Below, in pieces: positions 7,339 through 17,579 of a DNA stretch of 43,958 nucleotides. The first letter of the stretch is position 1. Every line of letters starts with the position of its first letter. This stretch comes from Tidjanibacter sp. (lineage in GTDB: Bacteria > Bacteroidota > Bacteroidia > Bacteroidales > Rikenellaceae), in the NCBI GenBank assembly GCA_017936005.1, contig JAGBGK010000026.1, positions 1-43,958 on the forward strand, in the 5' to 3' direction. The notes under the pieces were generated by a model, which made no database searches, was not told the origin of the DNA, and saw only the letters and a list, made by a program, of their open reading frames with translations. The position numbers and the translations under genes are program-made.

Positions 7339-8748
7339 TTAGAACTTGAAGTAGTTTTTGGCGTTGTAGTACGAAATGTTCTCCACCATCTGACCGATGA
7401 AGTCCAACTCGCTTGCGGGCAGCAGACCGTTCTCCACATCGTTACCGATGAGGTTACACAATGTCCTGCGGAAGTACTCGTGGCGGGGGTAGGAGAGGAA
7501 GCTGCGGCTGTCGGTCAACATACCCACAAACCTGCTCAACAGACCCAACACCGAGAGGGCGTTCATCTGCTTCTCCATACCGTCCTTCTGATCGAGGAAC
7601 CACCAGCCACTACCGAACTGAATCTTGCCGGCACCGTAGCGACCATCCTGGAAGTTGCCCAACATTGTGGCAATCATCTCGTTATCCCTGGGGTTGAGGT
7701 TGTAGATGATGGTCTTGGTGAGTTTGTCCTCCTTGTCGAGCATATTGAAGAACTTGGACATATTCTTTGCCACCGTGAAGTCGCCAATGGAGTCGAAACC
7801 GGTGTCGGGGCCGAGCTGTGCGAACATACGGCTGTTGTTATCACGGATGGCGCCGTAGTGGAACTGCTGTGTCCAACCGCTTGCGTGGTCCATAATGGCG
7901 AACTCCACCATCATTGCGGTCTTGTACTTCTTGGTCTCCTCGGGAGTGAGGGCCGTTCCGCCATATACTTTCTGGAAGAGAGCCTCCACCTCTGCGTGGG
8001 TGTAGTCCTCGGCATAGAACTCCTCGATGCCGTGATCCGACAGACGGCAACCAACACTCTCGAAGAAGTCGTGGCGCACTTGGAGAGCCTCAATCACGTC
8101 ATCGAAACACTTGATTTCCACACCACTAACCTCAGCTAAGCGGTCGATGTAGGCACGGAAGTTGGCGGGGTTCTCCACAGCCATAGCCTTGTCGGGCCTC
8201 CACGTGGGCAACACCTTCACACCGAAGTTGTCTTTGGCGCACTTGATGTGGTGCTCCAACGAGTCGATGGGGTCGTCGGTGGTGCAGACGGTCTCCACGT
8301 TGTAGTGCAACATCAGGCCTCGTGCCGAACGCTCGGGTGTTTGGAGCATTGCGGAGCAGTGGTCGTAAATCTCTCGTGCGGTTGTGGGGTTGAGGAGCTT
8401 ATCCACACCGAAAGCGGTTTTCAATTCGAGGTGCGTCCAGTGGTAGAGAGGGTTGCGCATAGTGTAGGGCACGGTCTCTGCCCACTTCTCGAACTTCTCC
8501 CAGTCGGTGGTGTCCTTGCCTGTGCAGAAACGCTCGTCTACGCCGTTGGTACGCATAGCCCTCCACTTGTAGTGGTCGCCTTCGAGCCACACTTTGGAGA
8601 GGTTTTCGAAGACGTGGTCGTTGGCCACATACTCGGGGATGAGGTGGCAGTGATAGTCGATGATGGGCATCTTGGCTGCGTGTTCGTGATAGAGCCTTTG
8701 TGCGGTTTCGGTTTGCAACAGGAAGTTGCTGTCGTTGAAAGCTTTCAT
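7339..8748 (-). CDS. uxaC: Glucuronate/galacturonate isomerase UxaC
   Basis: The protein has 469 residues, standard for UxaC of the amidohydrolase-like TIM-barrel superfamily. It isomerises D-galacturonate to D-tagaturonate (and D-glucuronate to D-fructuronate), the entry step for monomers released from pectin. The metal-site motif IIDYHCHL (H33, H35) is near the N-terminus, and LEGDHYKWRAMRTNGV is characteristic. It is the first gene of the third operon. A 203-bp spacer upstream (8749-8951) holds the terminator of the previous operon, a probable operator (8840-8867) and a -7 box (8803-8810). Confidence 0.97.
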   Translation of the reverse strand: MKAFNDSNFLLQTETAQRLYHEHAAKMPIIDYHCHLIPEYVANDHVFENLSKVWLEGDHYKWRAMRTNGVDERFCTGKDTTDWEKFEKWAETVPYTMRNPLYHWTHLELKTAFGVDKLLNPTTAREIYDHCSAMLQTPERSARGLMLHYNVETVCTTDDPIDSLEHHIKCAKDNFGVKVLPTWRPDKAMAVENPANFRAYIDRLAEVSGVEIKCFDDVIEALQVRHDFFESVGCRLSDHGIEEFYAEDYTHAEVEALFQKVYGGTALTPEETKKYKTAMMVEFAIMDHASGWTQQFHYGAIRDNNSRMFAQLGPDTGFDSIGDFTVAKNMSKFFNMLDKEDKLTKTIIYNLNPRDNEMIATMLGNFQDGRYGAGKIQFGSGWWFLDQKDGMEKQMNALSVLGLLSRFVGMLTDSRSFLSYPRHEYFRRTLCNLIGNDVENGLLPASELDFIGQMVENISYYNAKNYFKF

Positions 8749-8802
8749 AGCGAAAAGTGTATTTATAGGTTATTGTTTTTTATTGCATAGTCTAACGCAT
8801 CG

Positions 8803-8867
8803 TAAAAGTACAAAAAACTTTTCACAATGTAATACAAATAATTGCCACAATATAAGGATTTTTTTGC
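8803..8867 (-). promoter_or_regulatory. Probable uxaC promoter and upstream operator
   Basis: On the plus strand AATTGCCAC (8840-8848), seven bases, then GGATTTTTTTGC (8856-8867) reproduce the arrangement upstream of susC (17874-17901). A -7-like TACTTTTA (minus strand, 8803-8810; one mismatch to TAnnTTTG) lies 29 bp downstream of the motif, against 28 bp at susC. The site is probably bound by the hybrid regulator encoded at 20494-24873. Confidence 0.55.
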
Positions 8868-8895
8868 AGAAAGGGCAGAAAGGTCAGAAACAGCA

Positions 8896-8921
8896 AAGGG
8901 CCACCCTTGCGGGCAACCCTT
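8896..8921 (-). terminator. Terminator of the susCD-lipoprotein operon
   Basis: The minus-strand RNA folds into a continuous 11-bp stem (with three G-U pairs) closed by a GCAA tetraloop: AAGGGUUGCCC, GCAA, GGGUGGCCCUU. It lies 30 bp after the stop at 8952 and is followed by pyrimidine-rich TTTCTG repeats rather than a clean U-run. Confidence 0.6.
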
Positions 8922-8951
8922 CGCCAAAAAAGTTTATTGTTCAATTAGGTC

Positions 8952-11900
8952 TTATTCCTCCTCAAACTCGATTACATAGAGGTCGGGCGATGTCGAACCA
9001 CCGGGTTTGCCAATACAAATCTTGGTCATCTCGGTGATGTCCTTAATCTCAAATGTGTAGGTGCCTGCACCGTTGAGAGGCTTGGTCAAGTCAAGAGGCT
9101 CAACAGCAACCTGCTCGCTGATGATTACACCACCATCTTTGGGACCACCATTGGTATAGATAGCAATCTTACAGTCTGCCGTAGCGTCTTTGCCGTGGCC
9201 TGCTTTCAGAGTGAGTGTACCTGGTTTGTCGGTATAGAAATAGGTGTAGGCATTACCACTGCTGTAAGTCATCGAGAAGTAGCTGCAACCATCGGCGGTG
9301 TTGTCGCCGTTGTTACGGATGCTGATCTTCTTGGTCTGGTCGCTTAGGTAGAGATAGCCGGGCTCTGGGTTGCCAGAGATGTCCACAACTGCACCATCCT
9401 TAATCATCATATCCTTGCCAACATTGTTCACGAGGTCTGCTTTTGCGGTGAACATCTCGTTGATATTCCATACCCAGTGATTCTTGGCGGGAGCAGCAGC
9501 AACGTAGGTGTACTCAATCTTGTAGTACCTCAGACCATTACCATCCGACCAGATACGGATGTCGTTGCCCTTGGTGATGTCGATGTCGAACTCGCTAACG
9601 GTGGGTGCGTCGCCCGAGGGAGAACCACCGGGGTTCTGCATCATCTCGCCATCAGCACCATACTGAACGGTAACAAGACGGGTGAGATCCTCGCCACTCG
9701 AGTTGCTACTCCAAACCTTCAAGGTACCACTTGCGGGAGCGGTGAACTGGAAGTAACGTTTGGTAGCCGAACCCTTACCGCCGTGCTGGATTGCCCATTT
9801 GAACTCATCGCGACCGGTGTCGTAGGTCTTGATGCTACCACCACCCGACTGAACGCTAAGGCCATCAACTGTGAGGTTAACCTCGGTGTTGTTGCTAGTG
9901 CCAATTGCTGCGATTGCGCTTGCCCAAGCATCGCTCGAGAAGTCCCAAGTGAGGGTTACGGGAGCGCCGAGGACAACCTCCTTAATCTTGAAGGTTGCGG
10001 TTGCGGTCTCCGATGCGCTGTACTTGCTCGAAGTCTCAACGGGATAAGCGGTCAGGGTAATCTCATACTCGCCAACGGGCAATACTGCTACCTGCTCGGC
10101 GGGCACGGTCAGTTCCAGAGGCTGGTCGGCAGTGAAGGTCAAGCTCTGACCAAGGCCGGTGAGTACATAGGTTGCTGCATTCTCAACGGCTGCCCACGAT
10201 ACGGTTACTGCCTCAGCAGTGCCCTCGTCGAGGCTGGTTGCCGAGAGGGTGATGGTGGGTTTAGCCAAGGGGAATACGGTCTGGTCGGGAGTGAGGTCTT
10301 TGGTCCACTCAACTTTGGTGAGGGTTACTGCGCTCGAAGCCAGAACGTAGATGTTGTTCTCGCCTGCCAAGTCGCCCAAAACAACCTTGTGGGGCTCGCC
10401 ATCGGCCAAGATGGTGTAGCGGTCGCCACCGGCCAATACCTGCATAGTCTCAATGCCGGTTGCGCCCTGTGCGGTAACCACGATAGCACCATAACCCTCG
10501 GTCAGCACACCAACTGCGCTGTACTCGGGCTCGCCCTCGGCGTTAACCATTGCGCCCTTGCTGAACTTAACGCCCTCGCCCATAACAACCTCTGCGGGTA
10601 CCTCTGCGGTAGCGTAGATGCGTACGTTGTCGATGATGGTAGCTTTCTCCAAAGTCTCGGTGTCGAACTTGCTCTTCACGGTGAAGTCCCAAACACGAGG
10701 CTCGCTTTCGAGAGTCAGCTCGGTAGCACGAACAACGATGGGCTGCTGTGCGTTCCACCAACGGGGGTCACCCACCTTCTTGGCGGAGATGTCGCTGGTG
10801 GTGTTGAGGTAGAGCTTGTTAGCCAACGAGTTCACGCAGGGATCCTCGGTCAGAATCTGACCGCCCTCTGCCAAAGCAGCAGCCTCGCTGAAAGTCTCGC
10901 CTGCGAGGTTGGTTGAACCAACGGTAAACCAAGCGGCACCCACATTGTAGTAGTAGTTGCCCGAGCAGGTAGGAGCGTAGGAGTCGGTGCTGTTACGAGC
11001 GATGCGTACCCACGATTTCGATGCGTCAGCCTTGTCCTCATTGTCGTGGAATTGGTTGAGGAACACACACTTGCTGATGTTGAACTCGGTAGCATTTGCT
11101 GCGCTCTCGGTCTTCCAACCAACGATACCCTGGTTGTTGGAGCTGCTCTTGGTCGAGGTAACCATATTGAACGTACAGTTCACGATGTTCACCTTCTCAA
11201 CTTGGAGGTCTTTGCTGTTGAACAGACGCATAAACGTACGGCCCGAATCGTAGAACGTGGAGTTCTGCAAACGGATATCCTTGTGGGTACCTTTACGGAA
11301 GTCGATAAGGTCGCCACCGCTTGCACCCTCGGGGTTGATATCGTGCAGATAGACACCGTCGAGCAAGAATTTCTCGGTCGAACCGGTGGAGTTCGAAACG
11401 TAGAGGCTACGCTCATAACCGGTAATCTCGCAGTTGATGAACTCGATGGTTGCGGGAGCATCGGCGGGAGCATCGTTCTGCAACAAGCTAATCTGGCCTG
11501 CGCCGTCGAAGTAGATGTCCTCCATGTGGAACACCTTACCGGTGGAGATAACCTGCAAGCCACTGATGACGGGTTTCTTACCATCGGCGGTAGTCTCACC
11601 AATGAAGGTGGGCTCACACTGAATCGAAGCCACCGAAGAGAGGTCGTAGGGTACGCCATCGTTGTATGCCAAACGGAGTTTAACGGGGCCGATAGTGCCG
11701 GTGAGGGCATTGATGATTTGGTCGGCTGCGTTAACAAGGTTGGTACCCTCGGTCGAAGGACGAGTCCAAGCGGTGGTGATACCACGCGAGCCTGCCTTAC
11801 CATAAATCAACTCGATGCGGTAGTTGGTGCAAGCCACGAGGCCCTCCACCTTCTTGTTGCACGCATTCTTGTCGGCGCTCTCCAAGGCAACAACCTTCTC

Positions 11901-12458
11901 CTCGCCACCCATCACGGGAGCAACGCGGACGCTGGTCAGGTCGGCCTTGTCCTCGGCAGCGTTCCACTCGATGACGATGTAGTCGGTGCCACGCTCAATG
12001 GCTTTGGGATAGAGGTTGCTACGAACGGGGTAGGTGGAGAAATCCTCCTCCAACACAGCCCAGTGCGAGTCCTCAACATTGGTTTTGTGGCCCTTAACCC
12101 TTGCGTAGAAACTCTCATCTACGGGCAGGTTCTCAACCACAAAGGGAATCTCTTCGGGCAATACGATGTAGGTTTCGATGGGCGAAGCCTCGTCGTAGTT
12201 GGGAGCAACGGTGTTGCCCTCTGCGTCCTCGGCAGCGGCAAAGAGTTGAAGTGTGTACTTCTCGGTGCCCTCCATAGCCTCCCACGAGAACTCGACATCA
12301 GTTCCTTTGGAGGCAATAACGCTTGCTTTGAATTCCAGCGGGGTCAGCGCACGGTTGAGCTCGATGGTGTCGATAATCTCGCCCTGCTCGGGAGCACAAC
12401 CCACCGCTGCCACGGCTGTCGCAGCAAACAATGCTATGTTTCTAAATAACTTTTTCAT
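8952..12458 (-). CDS. Large surface lipoprotein with FN3-like and beta-helix (DUF4957/DUF5123-like) domains
   Basis: The protein has 1168 residues and a lipoprotein signal ending in AVG-C21. Residues about 35-240 look like two fibronectin-type III-like domains. Residues about 250-590 resemble the DUF4957/DUF5123 beta-helix found next to SusCD pairs in pectin loci (repeated short strands such as IEFINCEITGY and LQNSTFYDSGRTF). Then come more Ig/FN3-like repeats (about 740-880) and two C-terminal beta-sandwich modules, the second starting at NHWVWNINEMF. No catalytic residues of a known family were recognised. Its position as third gene after susC-susD, with only 45 bp to susD, suggests a surface glycan-binding protein for pectic oligosaccharides. 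An inactive or undescribed lyase-like helix cannot be excluded. Confidence 0.85.
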   Translation of the reverse strand: MKKLFRNIALFAATAVAAVGCAPEQGEIIDTIELNRALTPLEFKASVIASKGTDVEFSWEAMEGTEKYTLQLFAAAEDAEGNTVAPNYDEASPIETYIVLPEEIPFVVENLPVDESFYARVKGHKTNVEDSHWAVLEEDFSTYPVRSNLYPKAIERGTDYIVIEWNAAEDKADLTSVRVAPVMGGEEKVVALESADKNACNKKVEGLVACTNYRIELIYGKAGSRGITTAWTRPSTEGTNLVNAADQIINALTGTIGPVKLRLAYNDGVPYDLSSVASIQCEPTFIGETTADGKKPVISGLQVISTGKVFHMEDIYFDGAGQISLLQNDAPADAPATIEFINCEITGYERSLYVSNSTGSTEKFLLDGVYLHDINPEGASGGDLIDFRKGTHKDIRLQNSTFYDSGRTFMRLFNSKDLQVEKVNIVNCTFNMVTSTKSSSNNQGIVGWKTESAANATEFNISKCVFLNQFHDNEDKADASKSWVRIARNSTDSYAPTCSGNYYYNVGAAWFTVGSTNLAGETFSEAAALAEGGQILTEDPCVNSLANKLYLNTTSDISAKKVGDPRWWNAQQPIVVRATELTLESEPRVWDFTVKSKFDTETLEKATIIDNVRIYATAEVPAEVVMGEGVKFSKGAMVNAEGEPEYSAVGVLTEGYGAIVVTAQGATGIETMQVLAGGDRYTILADGEPHKVVLGDLAGENNIYVLASSAVTLTKVEWTKDLTPDQTVFPLAKPTITLSATSLDEGTAEAVTVSWAAVENAATYVLTGLGQSLTFTADQPLELTVPAEQVAVLPVGEYEITLTAYPVETSSKYSASETATATFKIKEVVLGAPVTLTWDFSSDAWASAIAAIGTSNNTEVNLTVDGLSVQSGGGSIKTYDTGRDEFKWAIQHGGKGSATKRYFQFTAPASGTLKVWSSNSSGEDLTRLVTVQYGADGEMMQNPGGSPSGDAPTVSEFDIDITKGNDIRIWSDGNGLRYYKIEYTYVAAAPAKNHWVWNINEMFTAKADLVNNVGKDMMIKDGAVVDISGNPEPGYLYLSDQTKKISIRNNGDNTADGCSYFSMTYSSGNAYTYFYTDKPGTLTLKAGHGKDATADCKIAIYTNGGPKDGGVIISEQVAVEPLDLTKPLNGAGTYTFEIKDITEMTKICIGKPGGSTSPDLYVIEFEEE

Positions 12459-12503
12459 AACTTACTTATATTATTCAAAGGTATAAGTGTCAAAATTCTC
12501 TCT

Positions 12504-14336
12504 TTACTCGGTTACAGTTGAGCCTGCATAACCATAGTCGTTCTTGAGTTCGGTGTTGGCGTTGCAGGTTGCATCAAACAATGGCCAGAACTGACGAGTG
12601 TCGGGGTCGTTGAGGTAGAGTACATCGTAGGCATAAACCTTCGACTTATCCGAGTAGAACTTCTCGGGTTTGATATACTCCTTAACGTGGGTCCAATCGT
12701 CGCCTGCGGGAGCAGCCTTCTGGTTAGGCTCCAAGCCGTAGATGGTGAGGCCCTCGGCACCGTTGTCTTTCCAGTAGAGGTCGCCACTCAGGAAGGTGTA
12801 TTTACCCTGCAAGTTGGCCAGGTCGATGATGTTCTGCTTGGTTGCTTCGAGAGTCTCGCCCAAGATACCCCAGCGGATGAGGTCGCCCTTGCGCAGGAAC
12901 TCGCCCACAAACTCAAACTTCCTCTCCTCCTGAATGGCTTTCAGGATGTTATCCTCGCCGGTCAGACCATTTACATAACTCTGTGCCACACTCTCGTTGC
13001 CTTTGAATGCCCTCTCGCGTACCTCCAACAGGCACTGTTTTGCGAAGGCCTCGTCCCTTGCGCCACACTCGGTACTGTTGGCAATCTCGGCTGCCATCAG
13101 CAGAATGTCGGCATAACGCATCACGATGGGTTTCACACCACAGTCGTTACCGCCGGTGTAGGGAGCCTTAACCTGCCACTCGAACCTATACTTACCAAAG
13201 TACCAGTTGTTGATGTTGTTGAGTTTAGCAACGTGGCCTTTGTCCCACTGCCAGTTCACACAGCTGATGTCCCTACGAACGTCGCCCTGTGCATAGTCGA
13301 AGTAGAGGGTAGGCACGGGACCTGCGTTACCACCACGACCGCCGAGGTCGGCATCCTTGATTGCGAACGAGTAGTTCCACCTACCACGACCATCGCTGAA
13401 AGGAATTACCCACAGAGTCTCCTTACCTGCGGTGAGGTCCATATTGGAGGTTGCTTTCCAGAGGTCAACATAGTTTGCATAGAGGCTGTTGCACTTCTTG
13501 CTGATAGCCTCTTTGAGGTAGCCCAAAGCTTTGGGATAGAGCACGCTTGCCTGCAACTCCTCGTCGTTGGTCTTGCGTACCGAGCCGGGGTTGTTGGTGC
13601 CAAGCTGACCATCATCGGGGCGCAGTGCATAGCCACTTGCTGCCAATGCCAAACGAGCATACATACCAATGGCGAACGACTTGCTGATGCGGTCGGTCCT
13701 CATAGTCTGTGCGCTCTCGCCGGGCCAATAGAGCATAGGGATAGCGGTTTCGAGGTCTGCGAGGATCTGTTTGTAGATCACATCGCGGTTCGATTTGGGA
13801 ATGTAGATAGTCTCCGAGTTGATGGGCTCGAAACGTGCGGGAACATCACCCCAACCTTTCAGAAGGTCGTGGTAGAGCACTGCCCTCAACACCAAAGCCT
13901 CAGCATAGAGGTAGGCCATCTGGGGGTCATTCTCGATGTTACCATATTTTTTCAAGCCTGCAATACAGAGGTTAGCCCTCTCAACACCGGTGTAGAGGCA
14001 CTCGAATGGGCCATTGCTGTTACTCATCTGGCCGTTACCGGTCTTGGTGTCGTAGGCCGACAGGTCGAGTTTGTCGCCTGCGTCGGTGTTGTTGTTCCAC
14101 TCAATATCAGTATTGAAGCCGTAGTAGGGCAGGTAACGACCACGGTGGCCGTTGGTCTGACCGAAAGCATCGGAGATACCGAAAATGTTGTACTCTGCCA
14201 AGGTGTAGTTCGAGAATACAATCGACTCGTCAAACTCCGACTTGGTCTCCACATCCAGAAAATCGCCCGTGCAAGAGAAGAGCGACACGGATGCAGCAAT
14301 CATCAAAATATATGCAATTTTTTTCATCGCTTTCAT
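12504..14336 (-). CDS. SusD/RagB-family glycan-binding lipoprotein
   Basis: The protein has 610 residues. SusD proteins are outer-membrane lipoproteins that form the lid of the SusC channel and bind the incoming oligosaccharide. The signal sequence ends at LFS-C22 followed by TGDFLD, typical of the family (the start could also be M4). The all-helical tetratricopeptide core shows in FECLYTGVERANLCIAGL and ALVLRAVLYHDLLKGWGDVP (the RA-yxxL-x-xyGdvP region). The C-terminal half carries RYADILLMAAEIAN and IQEERKFEFVGEFLRKGDLIRWG, the conserved SusD_RagB endings. It starts 15 bp after susC. The context predicts pectic galacturonan oligomers as ligand. Confidence 0.96.
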   Translation of the reverse strand: MKAMKKIAYILMIAASVSLFSCTGDFLDVETKSEFDESIVFSNYTLAEYNIFGISDAFGQTNGHRGRYLPYYGFNTDIEWNNNTDAGDKLDLSAYDTKTGNGQMSNSNGPFECLYTGVERANLCIAGLKKYGNIENDPQMAYLYAEALVLRAVLYHDLLKGWGDVPARFEPINSETIYIPKSNRDVIYKQILADLETAIPMLYWPGESAQTMRTDRISKSFAIGMYARLALAASGYALRPDDGQLGTNNPGSVRKTNDEELQASVLYPKALGYLKEAISKKCNSLYANYVDLWKATSNMDLTAGKETLWVIPFSDGRGRWNYSFAIKDADLGGRGGNAGPVPTLYFDYAQGDVRRDISCVNWQWDKGHVAKLNNINNWYFGKYRFEWQVKAPYTGGNDCGVKPIVMRYADILLMAAEIANSTECGARDEAFAKQCLLEVRERAFKGNESVAQSYVNGLTGEDNILKAIQEERKFEFVGEFLRKGDLIRWGILGETLEATKQNIIDLANLQGKYTFLSGDLYWKDNGAEGLTIYGLEPNQKAAPAGDDWTHVKEYIKPEKFYSDKSKVYAYDVLYLNDPDTRQFWPLFDATCNANTELKNDYGYAGSTVTE

Positions 14337-14351
14337 AGTCTTTTAAGAGGT

Positions 14352-17300
14352 TTAGAATGTGAGGTTAAGACCAAATACTACACCTCTGCTCTTTGGATAT
14401 GCCGAGTAGTCAACACCCGGAGTAAGAGGAGTGCTGCGGCGCGAGTCAACCTCGGGGTCGTAGCCCGAATAGTTGGTCCAGCAGAAGAGGTTCGAGCCGG
14501 TAGCGTAGATACGCAAGCTCTGGATACCTGCACGTTTGGTCAACTTCTCGGGGAAGGTGTAACCCAAAGTTACGCTTGCCAGACGTACAAACGAACCGTC
14601 CTCAACAGCGTCGTCGCTGAATGCAGCGTTGTAAATCATAGGCGAGCCCTCGGTCTTGCCGGCATTCATCTCTGCCAACTTGTCGGGGTCGTTCACGAGT
14701 TCACCGGTGGTCCAGTCGACGTTGGTCCAGCGGTTCTCAACGGTCATAGTGTTCAACAAGTTACGATAGTTGTACTTACGAGTCGAAGTAAACTCAATCT
14801 TGTTGGCATTGTAAATCTCGTTGCCAAATACGCCATTGAAGTTGGCCGAGTAGTCGAAGCCACCAATCCAACCCGAGATAATCAAACCGCCGGTCCAATC
14901 GGGCAGTGCGTTACCGATAATCTCCTTGTCGGCGTCGTCGGTCGAAATCTTACCATCGCCCGAGAGGTCTTTGAACTTCCTTGCACCGGGACGCATATAG
15001 TTGGCACCAACAACCTCGCTTGCATCAGCAACGCCCTCTTTGAGAATCCACTTGCCGTCAACCATATCGAAGTCGTCAACGGTGTAGAAACCGTCGTAGC
15101 GGTAGCCATACATATTGCCCAGGGGCTGGTTTGCCTCCACGAGGTAGTCGCCCTTAATCTCGGTCGAAGCCCAGTTGGAGCTGTCGAGGATGTAGTCCAT
15201 ACCGAGAGTCACAACCTTGTTCTGGTTGTAGGAAGCGTTGGCCGAGATGGTCAAACCTGCGTTCTTGGTCTCAAATACGGTGAGGTTCAAAGTAGCCTCC
15301 AAACCCTGATTCTGTACCTCGCCGAGGTTGCGATACTGAGTATCATAGCCACTACCTGCGGTGGGGAAGTTAATCAACAGGTCTTTGGTGTTGTTGCGGT
15401 AAGCCTCAAACGAACCGCTAACCTTACCGTTCAGGAACGAGAAGTCCAAACCGATGTTGTGCGAAACGGTGGTCTCCCACTTCAAATCGGGGTTGGGCAT
15501 AGTTTTACCTGCCGACCAGATGATACCGCCCTGCGAAATCCAGCTCGAAGTGTTGGCCTTGAAGGTCTGCATAGTCTGGCCCGAGGGGATGTTGTTGTTA
15601 CCTGCGGTACCGTAGCTATAACGCAGCTTCAAGTTGTCGAGCGACTCAACGTCTTTCAGTCCACCAATCTCCGACAGACGCAATGCAACTGCACCCGAGG
15701 GGAAGTAACCCCAACGGTTTGCGCCCAAGAACTTCGACGAACCATCGGCACGCATTGTTGCGCTTGCCGAGAGGATACCCTTCCAATCGTAGTTTACACG
15801 ACCGAAGAACGAAAGGAGTTTGTCGTCCTGGCTGTAGAAGATGTTGTTCGAGCAAGCAACACCCGAAGCCATAAAGTTCCAAGCCATATCGGCGGTGAAG
15901 AAGTCGGGATAACCACCAAGTTCGGCAGTCTGTTTCTGTGCCTGAGTGAGGATATACTCCTGACCTACCAAGATGTCGAGTTTGTTGTCCTCCCAATCGA
16001 ATGCCTCACCCACGTTGTAGTGGATGGTGTTGGTGTTACGCAGACGAGTGCGGTCGTAGTCGTTGTAGGTAACCAGAGGCAGACCTTTCAGGGAGTTGCC
16101 CTGCTGGTCGGTGTATGCGGTGTTGGCAGTCTTGTAGGAGGTCAGACCATAGTAGTAGTAGTCAGCCTGTGCGTAGGTGTCCAAACCGCCCTCAATCTTC
16201 ACGTTGAGGCCTTTGAGAGCCTTCCAGGTAACTGCACCGTTGAGGTTCCAGTTCTGACGGCTGCGCTTCTTGTCGTTGTCATAGAGGCTCTGTACGGGAG
16301 GAGCCGAGTCGCCATAGTCCTCTTCGAGGTCGCTACCCTCCACACTGCTCTTGATTGGAATAGGAGTGTAGATAACGGCGTGTTTCAGACGAGCGTTGCT
16401 ACCCGAGGTGGAGCCACTACCATCGTTGAGCGAGTTGGCACCTGCACCACGAACCTGGGTATCCGAGTAACGCAAGTTGAAATCGAAGGAGAGTTTCTTG
16501 TTGGCTTTGATTTTGGTTTTCAGGTTAAGGTTGTTACGCAGGTAGTTGGAGCCGAGCATAATTGCGTCGTCCTCCATACGGGCGTAACTTGCGGTCCAGC
16601 TGAAACCCTCTTTACCACCACTGATAGAGAGGTTGTGGTTCATACTACGGCCCTGGTTACCGAAAATCTGACCGATGTAGTCGTTGCCTTTGAGTCCTTT
16701 GTAGAGGTCGATGTCCTGGAACATACCGAAGACGGGCTCGTAGCGGTCGCTCAAACCACCATTGAGGAGGTAGTTCTCATACTGCAACTGAACGAAGTCA
16801 TAGGGAGCCATAACTTCGATAGCATCCCTGTTGGCCATTGTCTTAACGCCGGCGTACATATTGTAGTTAACGCTCAACTTGCCCTCCTGGCCGCTCTTGG
16901 TGGTCACGATGATTACACCGTTTGCACCACGCGAACCGTAGATGGCGGTGGAGAATGCGTCCTTCAATACGTCGATACTCTGGATGTCGCTCGAAGGGAT
17001 GTCGTTGATGTTGTCAACGGGGAAACCATCCACGATGTAGAGGGGCGACGAGTCCTGGGTAATCGAACCTGTACCACGAACACGGATTTTGATGTCGGCA
17101 TCGGGATCACCCTCGGTGGTCGTTACCTGCACACCTGCCATTTTACCTGCGAGTGCTTCGCTAACGCTCACTACGGGTTGCGAGGTGAGTGTTTCGGAGT
17201 CAACCGAAGATACCGAACCGATAAGGTCCTTACGAGCTACGGTAGCATAACCCACAACCACAATATCCTCCATCACTTGGGAGTCGTTCTCCAAAGTAAC

Positions 17301-17579
17301 GGTGATGTAGGTCTGGCTGCCAATAGCCACAGTTTTGTCTTTCATACCGAGGTACGAGAAGACCAACTTTTTCTGCGGTGCGTTGGGTACGTCGAGACTC
17401 CACTCACCGGTAACACCTGTGGATGTACCGTTGGTGGTGCCATCAACAACGACCGATGCGCCAATGATAGGCTCACCTGCCGAGTCCTTAACAATACCGC
17501 TAACCTTTTGAGCCTCGGCTGTCAGAGCAAGGCTCAACCCCACGATTAGTAGGGCAAACTTTTTGGTAAAGTTTTTCAT
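14352..17579 (-). CDS. SusC/RagA-family TonB-dependent outer-membrane transporter
   Basis: The protein has 1075 residues. It is a TonB-driven beta-barrel that imports oligosaccharides with its SusD partner. In order: signal peptide (to about AEAQ24); carboxypeptidase-regulatory-like domain (VSGIVKDSAGEPIIGASV, residues about 26-110); a TonB-box-like stretch, DIVVVGYATV; plug domain with SEALAGKMAGVQV, the SusC signature SSPLYIVDGFP, and YGSRGANGVIIVTTKSG; then the 22-strand barrel ending in FGLNLTF. It is the first gene of the susCD operon, with a 373-bp upstream region containing a probable operator and a leader of about 250 nt. The substrate is inferred from its neighbours: homogalacturonan oligomers. 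Confidence 0.97.
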   Translation of the reverse strand: MKNFTKKFALLIVGLSLALTAEAQKVSGIVKDSAGEPIIGASVVVDGTTNGTSTGVTGEWSLDVPNAPQKKLVFSYLGMKDKTVAIGSQTYITVTLENDSQVMEDIVVVGYATVARKDLIGSVSSVDSETLTSQPVVSVSEALAGKMAGVQVTTTEGDPDADIKIRVRGTGSITQDSSPLYIVDGFPVDNINDIPSSDIQSIDVLKDAFSTAIYGSRGANGVIIVTTKSGQEGKLSVNYNMYAGVKTMANRDAIEVMAPYDFVQLQYENYLLNGGLSDRYEPVFGMFQDIDLYKGLKGNDYIGQIFGNQGRSMNHNLSISGGKEGFSWTASYARMEDDAIMLGSNYLRNNLNLKTKIKANKKLSFDFNLRYSDTQVRGAGANSLNDGSGSTSGSNARLKHAVIYTPIPIKSSVEGSDLEEDYGDSAPPVQSLYDNDKKRSRQNWNLNGAVTWKALKGLNVKIEGGLDTYAQADYYYYGLTSYKTANTAYTDQQGNSLKGLPLVTYNDYDRTRLRNTNTIHYNVGEAFDWEDNKLDILVGQEYILTQAQKQTAELGGYPDFFTADMAWNFMASGVACSNNIFYSQDDKLLSFFGRVNYDWKGILSASATMRADGSSKFLGANRWGYFPSGAVALRLSEIGGLKDVESLDNLKLRYSYGTAGNNNIPSGQTMQTFKANTSSWISQGGIIWSAGKTMPNPDLKWETTVSHNIGLDFSFLNGKVSGSFEAYRNNTKDLLINFPTAGSGYDTQYRNLGEVQNQGLEATLNLTVFETKNAGLTISANASYNQNKVVTLGMDYILDSSNWASTEIKGDYLVEANQPLGNMYGYRYDGFYTVDDFDMVDGKWILKEGVADASEVVGANYMRPGARKFKDLSGDGKISTDDADKEIIGNALPDWTGGLIISGWIGGFDYSANFNGVFGNEIYNANKIEFTSTRKYNYRNLLNTMTVENRWTNVDWTTGELVNDPDKLAEMNAGKTEGSPMIYNAAFSDDAVEDGSFVRLASVTLGYTFPEKLTKRAGIQSLRIYATGSNLFCWTNYSGYDPEVDSRRSTPLTPGVDYSAYPKSRGVVFGLNLTF

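Noticed and set aside
12687-17549. Open frame of 1620 codons on the plus strand, antisense to susD and susC
   Set aside because: It mirrors two clear genes and its translation has no recognisable domain. Such frames arise when the sense strand avoids TTA, CTA and TCA codons in GC-rich genes.
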